A DNA stretch of 64,000 nucleotides, from positions 1 through 64,000 of the forward strand of contig JALHSP010000157.1 of assembly GCA_022865305.1 (NCBI GenBank), read 5' to 3'. Below, piece after piece: positions 36,103-44,681 of this stretch. Source of the stretch: Bacteroidales bacterium. GTDB lineage: Bacteria; Bacteroidota; Bacteroidia; Bacteroidales; VadinHA17. The notes below the pieces were generated by a model that saw only the letters and a list, made by a program, of their open reading frames with translations, had not been told where the DNA came from and did not search any database. Position numbers and translations under genes: made by a program. Each line of letters opens with the position of its first letter. Position 1 is the stretch's first letter.

Positions 36103-36681
36103 ATGCTTGAAAGTTTAGACCATCAGCTTTTCCTCATTCTGAATTCAGTAAATTCACCATTCTGGGATAAGGTTATGTATGCAATCAGCGGAAAGATCAT
36201 CTGGATACCGCTTTACACTGCAATACTGATTTTCCTTGCTATCAAGTACAAAAAGAAATTCCTTGTAATACTGCTCTTTATAATTCTTGCTGTTACACTT
36301 GCTGACCAGTCTTCGGTGAACCTTTTTAAGAATCTGTTCCATCGTTTGCGTCCCTGCCATGAGCCCTCCCTTGAAGGACTAGTACATCTTGTAAAAGGAG
36401 AGTGCGGAGGCTTATACGGTTTTGTATCATCGCATGCAGCAAATTCATTTAATATCGCTTTGCTGAGTCTTATGCTAATCAGAAAGAAATGGTATACCAT
36501 CTGCATTATTTTGTGGGCTTCGATTATAGGATACAGCAGGATTTATTTGGGGGTACACTATCCCGGCGATGTGATCGTCGGATCACTTCTCGGAGCTTTG
36601 ATCGGCTGGGGTGTTTATAAGCTATATGAAGTAACTGATAATAAGTTATTAAAAAGTAAATTGTATTTTAATGAATCTTAA
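36103..36681 (+). CDS. PAP2-family membrane phosphatase
   Basis: The 192-residue protein has about five membrane helices and the three PAP2 motifs: KNLFHRLRPCHEP (KX6RP type), SSHAANSF (central His) and SRIYLGVHYPGDV with the catalytic His and Asp. PAP2 enzymes remove phosphate from lipid pyrophosphates or phosphatidic acid. An undecaprenyl-pyrophosphate or lipid-A role is possible but cannot be decided here. It follows obgE by 9 bases. Confidence 0.9.
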   Translation: MLESLDHQLFLILNSVNSPFWDKVMYAISGKIIWIPLYTAILIFLAIKYKKKFLVILLFIILAVTLADQSSVNLFKNLFHRLRPCHEPSLEGLVHLVKGECGGLYGFVSSHAANSFNIALLSLMLIRKKWYTICIILWASIIGYSRIYLGVHYPGDVIVGSLLGALIGWGVYKLYEVTDNKLLKSKLYFNES

Positions 36682-36730
36682 ACCCGTTTAGTTATGCCCC
36701 CCGAATCCCTACCTGCTAAGGAAGACCCTC

Positions 36731-36757
36731 CAACCCCCCTGAAGGGGGGCAGGGGGG
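36731..36757. repeat. GC-tract palindromic repeat, copy C
   Basis: CAA-C6-TGAA-G6-CA-G6, nearly identical in plan to copy A. It lies between the PAP2 gene and lplA. Another isolated C-tract (CCCCCC, around 36697-36702) lies about 30 bases to its left and may be the remnant of a second half. Confidence 0.83.
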
Positions 36758-36811
36758 TAAGCTTCAGAGAATGGGAAACTGATTTGAAGAAATAATTAAT
36801 CAGAATAGATT

Positions 36812-37762
36812 ATGTTCTGCCTCAGCCTCGAATCCACCGATCCTTACTTCAACCTTGCTGTTGAGGAATATCTTCTTAAAAAAAGTAAGGAAGAGTACCT
36901 TATCCTTGGAATAAATAATCCGGCGGTTATCATTGGCAAACATCAGGTTGCACACAGAGAGGCTGATACAAAATTTGTTACTGAAAATGATATTCCGGTA
37001 ATAAGAAGGATTACCGGAGGAGGTACAGTGTTTCATGACAATGGCAATCTGAATTTCACATTCATTTCTCAAAGTATCCGGGGTAAACAGGTTGATTTCA
37101 GGAAATATACCCTTCCTGTCATCGGGTTCCTCACATCATTGGGCGTTAATGCAAAATTTGAAGGAAAGAATGATCTTAAAGTCAATGGACTGAAGATATC
37201 CGGCAATGCTGAACACGTGCACCGTGAAAGAGTACTGCACCATGGTACACTTCTTTTTAATTCCCGTCTGGATGATCTGAGATCTTCCCTGAAAAAAGAT
37301 ACCTCAAAGTATACAACCAGGGCTGTTGAGTCGAATCCTTCTTCAGTAATAAACATTAAAGAGATAATTGATAAGGTTAAAGATATCAATGAATTCAGGT
37401 CAGTATTACTGAATTTTTTTCTGAAATATCAGGAAGGGAATACAGTTGTAACTTTAACGACTGATGAGATTTCAGAAGTCAAATCGATAGCTGAATCAAA
37501 ATACCGCACATGGGAATGGAACTATGCCTATGGTCCTGAATATCATTTTACTAACAATTTTCTGGTGCACGGGAAAAACCATTTCTGCAGATTATTTGTC
37601 AGGGATGGAATTATTTGGGATTGTGAAATAGAAGGTTCTGATGAAATGGCTGTTGCGGGGAATAAACTGATGGGATGCAGGCATATGCCTGCCGATATAT
37701 TGGAATTTTTCCGAAAAGAGGGTATTTTAATGACCGATTTTGAAGTATATAATTTTTTTTAA
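36812..37762 (+). CDS. lplA: Lipoate-protein ligase A
   Basis: LplA attaches free lipoate to lipoyl domains in an ATP-dependent reaction. The 316-residue protein shows FNLAVEEYLLKK, the signature RRITGGGTVFHDNGNLNFTFI, DLKVNGLKISGNAEHVHRERVLHHGTLLF with the catalytic Lys, and a C-terminal accessory domain. The window also has the synthesis route (lipA, lipB), so the organism seems able both to make and to salvage lipoate. It stands alone, with repeats on both sides. Confidence 0.92.
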   Translation: MFCLSLESTDPYFNLAVEEYLLKKSKEEYLILGINNPAVIIGKHQVAHREADTKFVTENDIPVIRRITGGGTVFHDNGNLNFTFISQSIRGKQVDFRKYTLPVIGFLTSLGVNAKFEGKNDLKVNGLKISGNAEHVHRERVLHHGTLLFNSRLDDLRSSLKKDTSKYTTRAVESNPSSVINIKEIIDKVKDINEFRSVLLNFFLKYQEGNTVVTLTTDEISEVKSIAESKYRTWEWNYAYGPEYHFTNNFLVHGKNHFCRLFVRDGIIWDCEIEGSDEMAVAGNKLMGCRHMPADILEFFRKEGILMTDFEVYNFF

Positions 37763-37798
37763 TATTGATATTTGAAGAAAAAGGTTTTTCAGTAAAAT

Positions 37799-37907
37799 CT
37801 CTGTGTTACTCTGTGAATTTCTCCTGATTTCCTCTGTGTAAGTTCTTCAAAACACTTATTTATATTACACAGAGAACCACAGAGCATACACAGAGGACCA
37901 CAGAGAA
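37799..37907. repeat. Long imperfect inverted repeat (CACAGAG type)
   Basis: The left arm (37799-37840) and right arm (37865-37907) are imperfect complements about 42 bases long with a loop of about 24 bases. Each arm has four CTCTGTG or CACAGAG units about 10-11 bases apart. It lies between lplA and plsC. Its plan resembles the element at 32151, but the unit sequence differs. Confidence 0.8.
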
Positions 37908-37926
37908 GAAGTAATAATTTTGTAGA

Positions 37927-38673
37927 ATGGATATCTTAAAATCAATAACAGTCTGGTTTGTGGGGATAACATTACTGGTAGTATTCTTACCGATAACCTT
38001 CATTATCTGGTTGCTTGTTTTACCATTCGACAGGAACAGGAGTGTTGTTCACTGGATCCAGATATACCTTTCAATAATAATTTCGTATCTTATTCCGATA
38101 TGGAAAATAAAAATTGAGGGCAGGAATAAAGCAATACACGGTACCACTTATGTAATTATTTCCAATCACCAGTCAATACTTGATATTCTGCTTATTAACT
38201 GTCTTCGTTTGCGGTTTAAATGGATTTCCAAAATCGAAAACAATAAAGTGCCGGTACTGGGGTGGTATCTGAAAATGGCTGATTATATTACTGTTGACAG
38301 AGGGGATAAAGAGAGCAAGGAGATGATGTTATTAGAATCTTACAAGTGTTTGCAGAAAGGTATATCCTTAATGATCTTTCCTGAAGGGACCCGTTCTGTC
38401 GACAGACAAATCGGGTTTTTTAAACGTGGTGCATTCCAGCTTGCAATTTCGGCGGATAAACCCATTCTTCCTGTTTTGATTGACGGAACCGGAGGTATTC
38501 TTCCCAAGCATGGATTAATTATTGGCGGATGGCATAAAATAATAATCAGGGTTCTTGATCCGGTGACCCCCGGCTCTTTCGGGACAAATGATCCTGATAA
38601 ACTTGCAATAAAATTTCAGAATATGATGATCAGTGAACTGGATAAGCTCAGAAATGAAACTGGTACAAGATGA
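37927..38673 (+). CDS. plsC: 1-acyl-sn-glycerol-3-phosphate acyltransferase PlsC
   Basis: PlsC makes phosphatidic acid from lysophosphatidic acid. The 248-residue protein has an N-terminal hydrophobic region (about residues 8-35), the catalytic NHQSILD (NHX4D) motif, DRGDKESKE, and FPEGTRS followed by KRGAFQLAISADKPILPV. It overlaps the next gene by 4 bases (ATGA), so the two are probably translated together. Confidence 0.94.
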   Translation: MDILKSITVWFVGITLLVVFLPITFIIWLLVLPFDRNRSVVHWIQIYLSIIISYLIPIWKIKIEGRNKAIHGTTYVIISNHQSILDILLINCLRLRFKWISKIENNKVPVLGWYLKMADYITVDRGDKESKEMMLLESYKCLQKGISLMIFPEGTRSVDRQIGFFKRGAFQLAISADKPILPVLIDGTGGILPKHGLIIGGWHKIIIRVLDPVTPGSFGTNDPDKLAIKFQNMMISELDKLRNETGTR

Positions 38674-39446
38674 CACACTCATCATCATACCGCAGGATAC
38701 TTCACAAAATGGATTATTATGACTATCAGCAGGGTCTGATACATCGTCATTTGAATCAGGAGGGCGGATGGGATAGCCACCTTGAGCACTGCAGAAATTT
38801 TATCCTTAAAGCTCTTGAGTTTAATAAACCACATAAAATAACAGTATTTGGCAGCGGATGGCTGCTTGATCTTCCACTTTCAGAGATGATTGAAATTGCT
38901 GATAAGGTATCCCTTGTAGATATAATTCATCCACCTGAAGTAATCAGTCAGGTCTCGGATTTGAAAAAGATTGAACTGGTTGAACAGGATGTCACAGGAG
39001 GATTGATAAAAGAGGTGTGGGAAAAAACACGGAAGCATACATTCCTGAACCGGTTAAGGACACTTGACGATATTATTATCCCCGAATATCAACCTGCTGA
39101 TGATCCTGGTATGGTATTGTCTCTGAATATTCTTACTCAGCTCGAAGCTCTTCCTGTGAAATTTATCACGAAACATGCAAAGATTGAAGACGATACTTTT
39201 AAACAGTTCTGTGCAGCAATTCAGAAAAAGCATATCGATTTTCTTAAAAAGTACCCTTCGGTCCTCATTACCGACATTTCTGAAATAACTACGAATCAAG
39301 GGGGAAAAGTAACGGAAAAACAAACGCTCCTTACGGATCTTCCCGAAGCAGGATTCAAAGAAGAATGGACATGGGACTTTGACCTGATCAGGTCAGACTT
39401 TTATGAGCAGAAATCGGTTTTTAAAGTCAGTGCAATGATTTTCTAG
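38670..39446 (+). CDS. Unrecognised Rossmann-like protein (methyltransferase-like)
   Basis: I do not recognise a named family for this 258-residue protein. The middle has a Rossmann-type layout: a first strand and loop ITVFGSGWLLDLPLSEM (GxG motif), a second strand ending in an acidic residue (VSLVDII), and ELVEQDVTGGLI. This is the order expected for a class I SAM-dependent methyltransferase. The N-terminus is rich in His and Tyr (MDYYDYQQGLIHRHLNQEGG). No substrate motif can be read. It overlaps plsC by 4 bases, so a link to lipid or envelope metabolism is possible (inference). Confidence 0.6.
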   Translation: MTHSSSYRRILHKMDYYDYQQGLIHRHLNQEGGWDSHLEHCRNFILKALEFNKPHKITVFGSGWLLDLPLSEMIEIADKVSLVDIIHPPEVISQVSDLKKIELVEQDVTGGLIKEVWEKTRKHTFLNRLRTLDDIIIPEYQPADDPGMVLSLNILTQLEALPVKFITKHAKIEDDTFKQFCAAIQKKHIDFLKKYPSVLITDISEITTNQGGKVTEKQTLLTDLPEAGFKEEWTWDFDLIRSDFYEQKSVFKVSAMIF

Positions 39447-39591
39447 GTGTCATTTATCAACAGTTTAACTGGCACCGGAAACATCAATTAATCAGTCAAA
39501 TATTTTGTATCCTGTCTTTTTGTCAGATTTGTGCAGCTAAAATTCCGGCTCATTGTTGAAAAATTGACAAGACGCGACCGCTCTATTTAAC

Positions 39592-39599
39592 TATATTTG
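39592..39599 (+). promoter_or_regulatory. Putative -7 promoter box of parE
   Basis: TATATTTG matches TAnnTTTG, 17 bases before the parE ATG. A TTGACA-like sequence (39564-39569) lies 22 bases upstream. The 170-base gap before parE shows no other structure. Confidence 0.55.
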
Positions 39600-39616
39600 C
39601 GCCAAAATTCTGAAAA

Positions 39617-41464
39617 ATGACGGTTGTCGGGTATTCTGAAGAGCATATTAAAACCCTGGAATGGAGAGAACATATCAGGCTGAGACCAGGTATGTATATC
39701 GGAAAACTGGGTGACGGATCATCACAGGATGATGGTATTTATGTTCTCCTGAAGGAAGTGATGGATAATGCCGTCGATGAATATATGATGGGTTTCGGGA
39801 AAAAAATAGATGTCTCGATTAATGGTAGAGAGGTCAGTGTACGTGATTACGGCCGTGGCATCCCTCTTGGTAAGGTTCTCGATGCTGTTTCGAGAATGAA
39901 TACAGGTGCAAAATATGATTCAAAAGCCTTTAAAAAATCAGTCGGTCTTAACGGTATCGGTGTAAAAGCAGTCAATGCACTTTCCAGCAAATTTATTGTC
40001 AGGTCAATACGCGACGGACAACTTAAAGTGAGTGAGTTTGAACATGGAGTCACTATTAAGGATCACAACCTGAAACAAACGAATGAAGAAAATGGTGTTG
40101 AGGTGATCTTCCAGCCAGACGATGCTTTATTTGGCAACTATTTCTACATTTCAGAATATGTAGATTCCATGCTGAAAAACTATGTATACCTTAATGCCGG
40201 TCTTGTAATCAATTTCAACGGGAACAAATTCTTTTCAAAGAATGGCCTGGTTGACCTGCTGAATGAAAACATGAGCAAGGAAGGCCTTTACCCGCTGATT
40301 CACCTGCAAGGCGAAGACATTGAAGTCGCATTTACCCACGGACTGCAATACGGAGAGGATTACTACAGCTTTGTGAACGGTCAGAATACCACCCAGGGAG
40401 GAACTCATCTCACAGCCTTCAGGGAAGCAATTGTGAAGACAATACGTGACTTTTATAAAAAAGATTATGATGCCTCAGACATACGGTCATCAATAATTGC
40501 AGCAGTAAGCATTAAAGTTGAAGAACCAATCTTTGAATCACAGACTAAAACAAAACTTGGATCAAAAGATATGAGTCCAAACGGACATTCAGTGAGGAAT
40601 TTTATAACAGAATTCATTAAAAAACAGCTCGACGATTATCTGCATAAAAATCCTGAAACAGCTAGAATACTTCTGAAAAAAATCCAGGACTCTGAAAAAG
40701 AAAGGAAAGCCATCTCATCAATTCAAAAGCTTGCCAGGGACAAGGCAAAAAAAGTAAGCCTGCATAACAAAAAGCTGAGAGATTGCAGAATTCATTACAA
40801 CAGCAATGATTCAAATAAACTTGATTCGACTATATTTATTACTGAGGGTGATTCGGCCAGCGGTTCAATAACAAAGTCGAGAAATGTTGAAACTCAGGCT
40901 GTTTTCAGCCTGAGGGGAAAACCTCTCAATTCATTCGGGCTTTCAAAAAAAATAGTCTATGAGAATGAGGAGTTTAACCTTCTCCAGGCAGCACTGAATA
41001 TTGAGGATGGTATCGAAAACCTCCGGTATAATAACGTTGTGGTCGCTACCGATGCAGATGTAGACGGGATGCATATCAGACTTCTATTACTCACATTCTT
41101 TCTTCAGTTTTTTCCTGATCTAGTGAGAAAAGGACATGTTTATATTCTTCAGACACCACTATTCCGTGTAAGAAATAAAAAGGAAACGAGGTATTGTTAT
41201 ACCTCCGAAGAGAAAGCAAAAGCCATTGCAGCGCTTGGACCCAACCCTGAGATCACAAGATTTAAGGGATTGGGTGAAATATCACCTGAAGAATTCAAAC
41301 ATTTTATAGGAAAAGATATGAGGCTTGAACCGGTAAGAATGAAGAAAAATGATGCCGTGAATGGTTATCTTGAGTTCTATATGGGCAAGAATACACCTGA
41401 CAGACAGGATTTTATAATTGAGAACCTGAGGATAGAAGAGGATTTAATTGTTGAAGAAAGTTAA
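39617..41464 (+). CDS. parE: DNA topoisomerase IV subunit B
   Basis: This is the ATPase subunit of topoisomerase IV, which decatenates daughter chromosomes. The 615-residue protein has the GHKL ATPase motifs ([37 protein letters not shown]) and [10 protein letters not shown]. The TOPRIM region shows [11 protein letters not shown] and [16 protein letters not shown], and the C-terminal [14 protein letters not shown] is present. It lies 31 bases before parC; gyrase subunits are elsewhere. The pairing with parC argues against a GyrB label. Confidence 0.95.
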   Translation: MTVVGYSEEHIKTLEWREHIRLRPGMYIGKLGDGSSQDDGIYVLLKEVMDNAVDEYMMGFGKKIDVSINGREVSVRDYGRGIPLGKVLDAVSRMNTGAKYDSKAFKKSVGLNGIGVKAVNALSSKFIVRSIRDGQLKVSEFEHGVTIKDHNLKQTNEENGVEVIFQPDDALFGNYFYISEYVDSMLKNYVYLNAGLVINFNGNKFFSKNGLVDLLNENMSKEGLYPLIHLQGEDIEVAFTHGLQYGEDYYSFVNGQNTTQGGTHLTAFREAIVKTIRDFYKKDYDASDIRSSIIAAVSIKVEEPIFESQTKTKLGSKDMSPNGHSVRNFITEFIKKQLDDYLHKNPETARILLKKIQDSEKERKAISSIQKLARDKAKKVSLHNKKLRDCRIHYNSNDSNKLDSTIFITEGDSASGSITKSRNVETQAVFSLRGKPLNSFGLSKKIVYENEEFNLLQAALNIEDGIENLRYNNVVVATDADVDGMHIRLLLLTFFLQFFPDLVRKGHVYILQTPLFRVRNKKETRYCYTSEEKAKAIAALGPNPEITRFKGLGEISPEEFKHFIGKDMRLEPVRMKKNDAVNGYLEFYMGKNTPDRQDFIIENLRIEEDLIVEES

Positions 41465-41495
41465 CTGAACTTTTCAGGAAGGAACAGGTATTTTT

Positions 41496-44108
41496 ATGGA
41501 TGAAATGGAACTTGAGACTGACAAACCGGAAGGGAGTGAGGAGATACCGCAGGGACCGGCTGCCCTTCATTCAGTAACTGCTTTATCGGGAATGTACCAG
41601 GACTGGTTTCTGGATTATGCTTCTTATGTAATCCTTGAACGTGCTGTACCAAACCTTCATGACGGGCTGAAACCTGTACAGAGGCGGATCCTGCATTCCA
41701 TGAAGAGAATGGACGATGGCAGGTACAATAAAGTTGCCAACATAATCGGCCACACAATGCAATTCCACCCTCATGGCGATGCATCAATTGGCGATGCACT
41801 GGTCCAGCTCGGACAAAAAGACCTGCTTGTTGATGCCCAGGGAAACTGGGGAAACCTTTTGACAGGTGATGGTGCAGCTGCACCCAGATACATTGAAGCA
41901 AGACTTTCTAAATTTGCTCTCGATGTTGTATTCAATCCTAAAACCACCGAATGGAAGCTTTCATATGATGGCAGAAATAAGGAACCTGTAACTCTTCCTG
42001 TTAAATTTCCATTACTTCTTGCCATTGGTGTTGAGGGAATTGCTGTAGGACTTGCTTCAAAAATACTTCCTCATAACTTTATTGAACTTATTGATGCGAC
42101 AATAGATTATCTGCAGGGGAAAGATTTTGTTATATATCCGGATTTCCCCACTGGAGGTATGATTGATGTTTCAAAATATAACGACGGACAAAGGGGCGGA
42201 GTTATTAAAGTGAGAGCAAAAATCGACAAAGTTGATAAGAAAGCTCTGATTATTAATGAAATACCATTTGGCAAAACAACCACTTCACTAATTGAATCAA
42301 TAATCAAGGCAAATGAAAAAGGGAAAATCAAGATCAGAAGAATAGATGATAATACTTCAGCAAATGTTGAGATAGTAATCCATCTGATGCCCGGTGTTTC
42401 GCCCGATAAAACTATTGATGCCCTCTATGCCCTTACCGATTGTGAGTATTCTATATCTCCTAATACGTGCGTTATTACCGGTAATAAGCCTTCCTTTATG
42501 GGTGTAAACGCGATTCTCAAACATTCTGCCGACAGGACAGTTGAACTGCTTAAAACAGAATTGGAAATAAGAAAGGGAGAATTGCAGGAAGACTGGCACA
42601 TGTCCTCGCTTGAAAAGATATTTATTGAAGAAAGAATATACCGCGATATTGAAGAATGTGAGACATGGGAAGCAGTGATAGCAGCAATTGATAAAGGACT
42701 TAAGCCATTTAAAAAGAGGCTGTTAAGGGACGTTACCCGTGAAGATATTATTCAGCTTACCGAGATTAAGATCAAGAGGATATCAAAATATGATTCAAAA
42801 AAAGCCGATGAACATATCAAAGGAATTGAGTTTGAACTTGAAGAGGTAAAAAATCATCTCAGTAACATTATACCGTTCACAATAAACTATTTAAAACAGA
42901 TAAAGAAAAAGTACGGAAAAGGAAGAGAAAGAAAAACTGAGATCAGGAGCTTTGATACAATCCAGGCAACAAAAGTAGTCGCCAATAATGCCAGACTTTA
43001 TATAAATTATAAGGAAGGATTCATTGGCACAGGACTGAAAAAAGACGAGTTTGTCTGTGACTGTTCCGACATAGATGATATTATAGTTATACGGAAAGAT
43101 GGCGTCTACCTGATTACAAAAGTGGCAGAGAAAGTCTTTGTGGGGAATGATATTTTATATGCTCAGGTTTTTCTGAAGAATGATGAAAGGACTATTTACA
43201 ATGTTGTTTACCAGGATGGGAAAGATGGACCGTTACTCGCGAAAAGATGTGCCATTACAGGACTTACACGGGATAAGGAATATAATCTCACCAGGGGTAA
43301 GGCAGGGTCAAAGATCGTATATTTCAGCGCCAATCCCAATGGAGAGGCTGAGATAATAAAAGTACATCATAAGCCAAAACCACGTCTGAAAAAGCTTGCT
43401 TTTGAATTTGATTTCGGACAGCTTAATATTAAGGGGAAATCGTCAATGGGGAACATCCTTACCAAAAATGCTGTTCAAAAGATCACTCTTAAAGAGAAAG
43501 GTCTTTCAACACTTGGTGACAGAAAGATCTGGTTTGATGATGCCGTATTCAGGCTTAATGTAGACGCCAGGGGTCTTTTCCTGGGTGAATTCAGTGCTGA
43601 TGACAGAATACTCGTTATTACTAAAAATGGCTTTTTCAGGCATACAGGTTTTGACCTGTCGAACCATTTTGAAGATAATATACTTGTAATAGAGAAATTC
43701 CGGTCAGGGAAAGTGTACTCGGCTGTTTACTGGGATGCCGAGCAAAAATTCTATTATGTTAAAAGGTTTATGATTGAAGAGTCAGAAAAACCGCAGTGCT
43801 TCATTAATGAGCATCCTGAATCCAAACTGATCAGTATCACCGAAGTTGAATATCCTCGTTTTGAGATAAGCTTTGGCGGAAAACATAAAAACCGTGAAAA
43901 TGAGATAATTGAAGTTGCTGAATTCATCGGAGTTAAAAGTTATAAGGCAAAGGGTAAAAGGCTTTCAAGCTACATGGTTGAAAATATCCAGGAGATTGAA
44001 CCGGTGTTGAAAAATGAAGCGGCTAAAGTAAATGAAGATAGCGGAGAAGAGAAGCCCCAGATCTCATTCAACCATGAAGATCCTGCCCAGATGAAGCTTG
44101 AATTGTAA
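41496..44108 (+). CDS. parC: DNA topoisomerase IV subunit A
   Basis: This is the DNA-cleaving subunit. The 870-residue protein shows VPNLHDGLKPVQRRILHSM, IIGHTMQFHPHGDASIGDALV and the catalytic tyrosine Tyr132 in AAAPRYIEARLS. It then has the coiled-coil gate and a C-terminal part that looks like a beta-pinwheel (KNGFFRHTGFDL). The wording QFHPHGD differs from the usual Y-HPHGD but keeps both His. The last bases overlap the aroK start (TAATG), so aroK is translationally coupled. Confidence 0.95.
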   Translation: MDEMELETDKPEGSEEIPQGPAALHSVTALSGMYQDWFLDYASYVILERAVPNLHDGLKPVQRRILHSMKRMDDGRYNKVANIIGHTMQFHPHGDASIGDALVQLGQKDLLVDAQGNWGNLLTGDGAAAPRYIEARLSKFALDVVFNPKTTEWKLSYDGRNKEPVTLPVKFPLLLAIGVEGIAVGLASKILPHNFIELIDATIDYLQGKDFVIYPDFPTGGMIDVSKYNDGQRGGVIKVRAKIDKVDKKALIINEIPFGKTTTSLIESIIKANEKGKIKIRRIDDNTSANVEIVIHLMPGVSPDKTIDALYALTDCEYSISPNTCVITGNKPSFMGVNAILKHSADRTVELLKTELEIRKGELQEDWHMSSLEKIFIEERIYRDIEECETWEAVIAAIDKGLKPFKKRLLRDVTREDIIQLTEIKIKRISKYDSKKADEHIKGIEFELEEVKNHLSNIIPFTINYLKQIKKKYGKGRERKTEIRSFDTIQATKVVANNARLYINYKEGFIGTGLKKDEFVCDCSDIDDIIVIRKDGVYLITKVAEKVFVGNDILYAQVFLKNDERTIYNVVYQDGKDGPLLAKRCAITGLTRDKEYNLTRGKAGSKIVYFSANPNGEAEIIKVHHKPKPRLKKLAFEFDFGQLNIKGKSSMGNILTKNAVQKITLKEKGLSTLGDRKIWFDDAVFRLNVDARGLFLGEFSADDRILVITKNGFFRHTGFDLSNHFEDNILVIEKFRSGKVYSAVYWDAEQKFYYVKRFMIEESEKPQCFINEHPESKLISITEVEYPRFEISFGGKHKNRENEIIEVAEFIGVKSYKAKGKRLSSYMVENIQEIEPVLKNEAAKVNEDSGEEKPQISFNHEDPAQMKLEL

Positions 44109-44632
44109 TGCTCAAATACCGGATTGTATATATTATTGGGTTTATGGGGAGCGGGAAATCCACTGCTGGTAAAAAACTGGCCGGGAAACTCGGATGGGCA
44201 TTTATTGACCTTGATAAAAAAATAGAAGAGAAGTCAGGAAAAACAATATCCCGGATATTTTCGAGCGATGGTGAAGATTTCTTTCGCAAGATCGAAGCTG
44301 AAGTTCTGAAGAGCATGAAGAATCAGACGGAAACAGTCATTTCGACCGGTGGCGGAACTCCCTGCTACGGGGATAATATGGATTTTATGCTTAAAACAGG
44401 AGTTACCATTTACCTGAAAAGAACACCAGCCCAGTTAAAAAAACGTCTGGCTGAATCATCTGGTAAACGACCTTTAATCCAGGATATTCCAGACGAGCAG
44501 CTTTTAAACTTTATTGAAGAAAAACTTGTGTATCGTGAAAAATGGTATAATAAGGCAAAAATAAGCATTGAAAGCTTAAAAATTAATTACACTTTATTGC
44601 ATTCATTAGTTAAGAAGAACCTTGATCGCTGA
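44108..44632 (+). CDS. aroK: Shikimate kinase
   Basis: AroK phosphorylates shikimate in aromatic amino-acid synthesis. The 174-residue protein has the P-loop GFMGSGKST (11-19), the shikimate-binding FIDLDKKIEEKSGKTISRIF and DGEDFFRKIE, STGGGTPC, and the LID Arg region SGKRPLI. The start codon overlaps the parC stop by one base (TAATG). There are 49 bases to the next gene. Confidence 0.96.
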   Translation: MLKYRIVYIIGFMGSGKSTAGKKLAGKLGWAFIDLDKKIEEKSGKTISRIFSSDGEDFFRKIEAEVLKSMKNQTETVISTGGGTPCYGDNMDFMLKTGVTIYLKRTPAQLKKRLAESSGKRPLIQDIPDEQLLNFIEEKLVYREKWYNKAKISIESLKINYTLLHSLVKKNLDR

Positions 44633-44681
44633 TTATTGATTTTAAATTCTTACTTTAGTGTGATTTATTAGTGCCAGGGTT

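Noticed and set aside
37799-37907. Possible CRISPR-like array
   Set aside because: The short CACAGAG units are only about 10 bases apart and form two inverted arms; there are no unique spacers of 25-40 bases and no cas genes.
37915-37922. TAATTTTG promoter box before plsC
   Set aside because: It lies only four bases before the plsC ATG, so a transcript from it would start at or after the start codon.
41494-41901. 135-codon open frame antisense to the parC start
   Set aside because: It is a shadow of the conserved ParC N-terminus and has no family features of its own.
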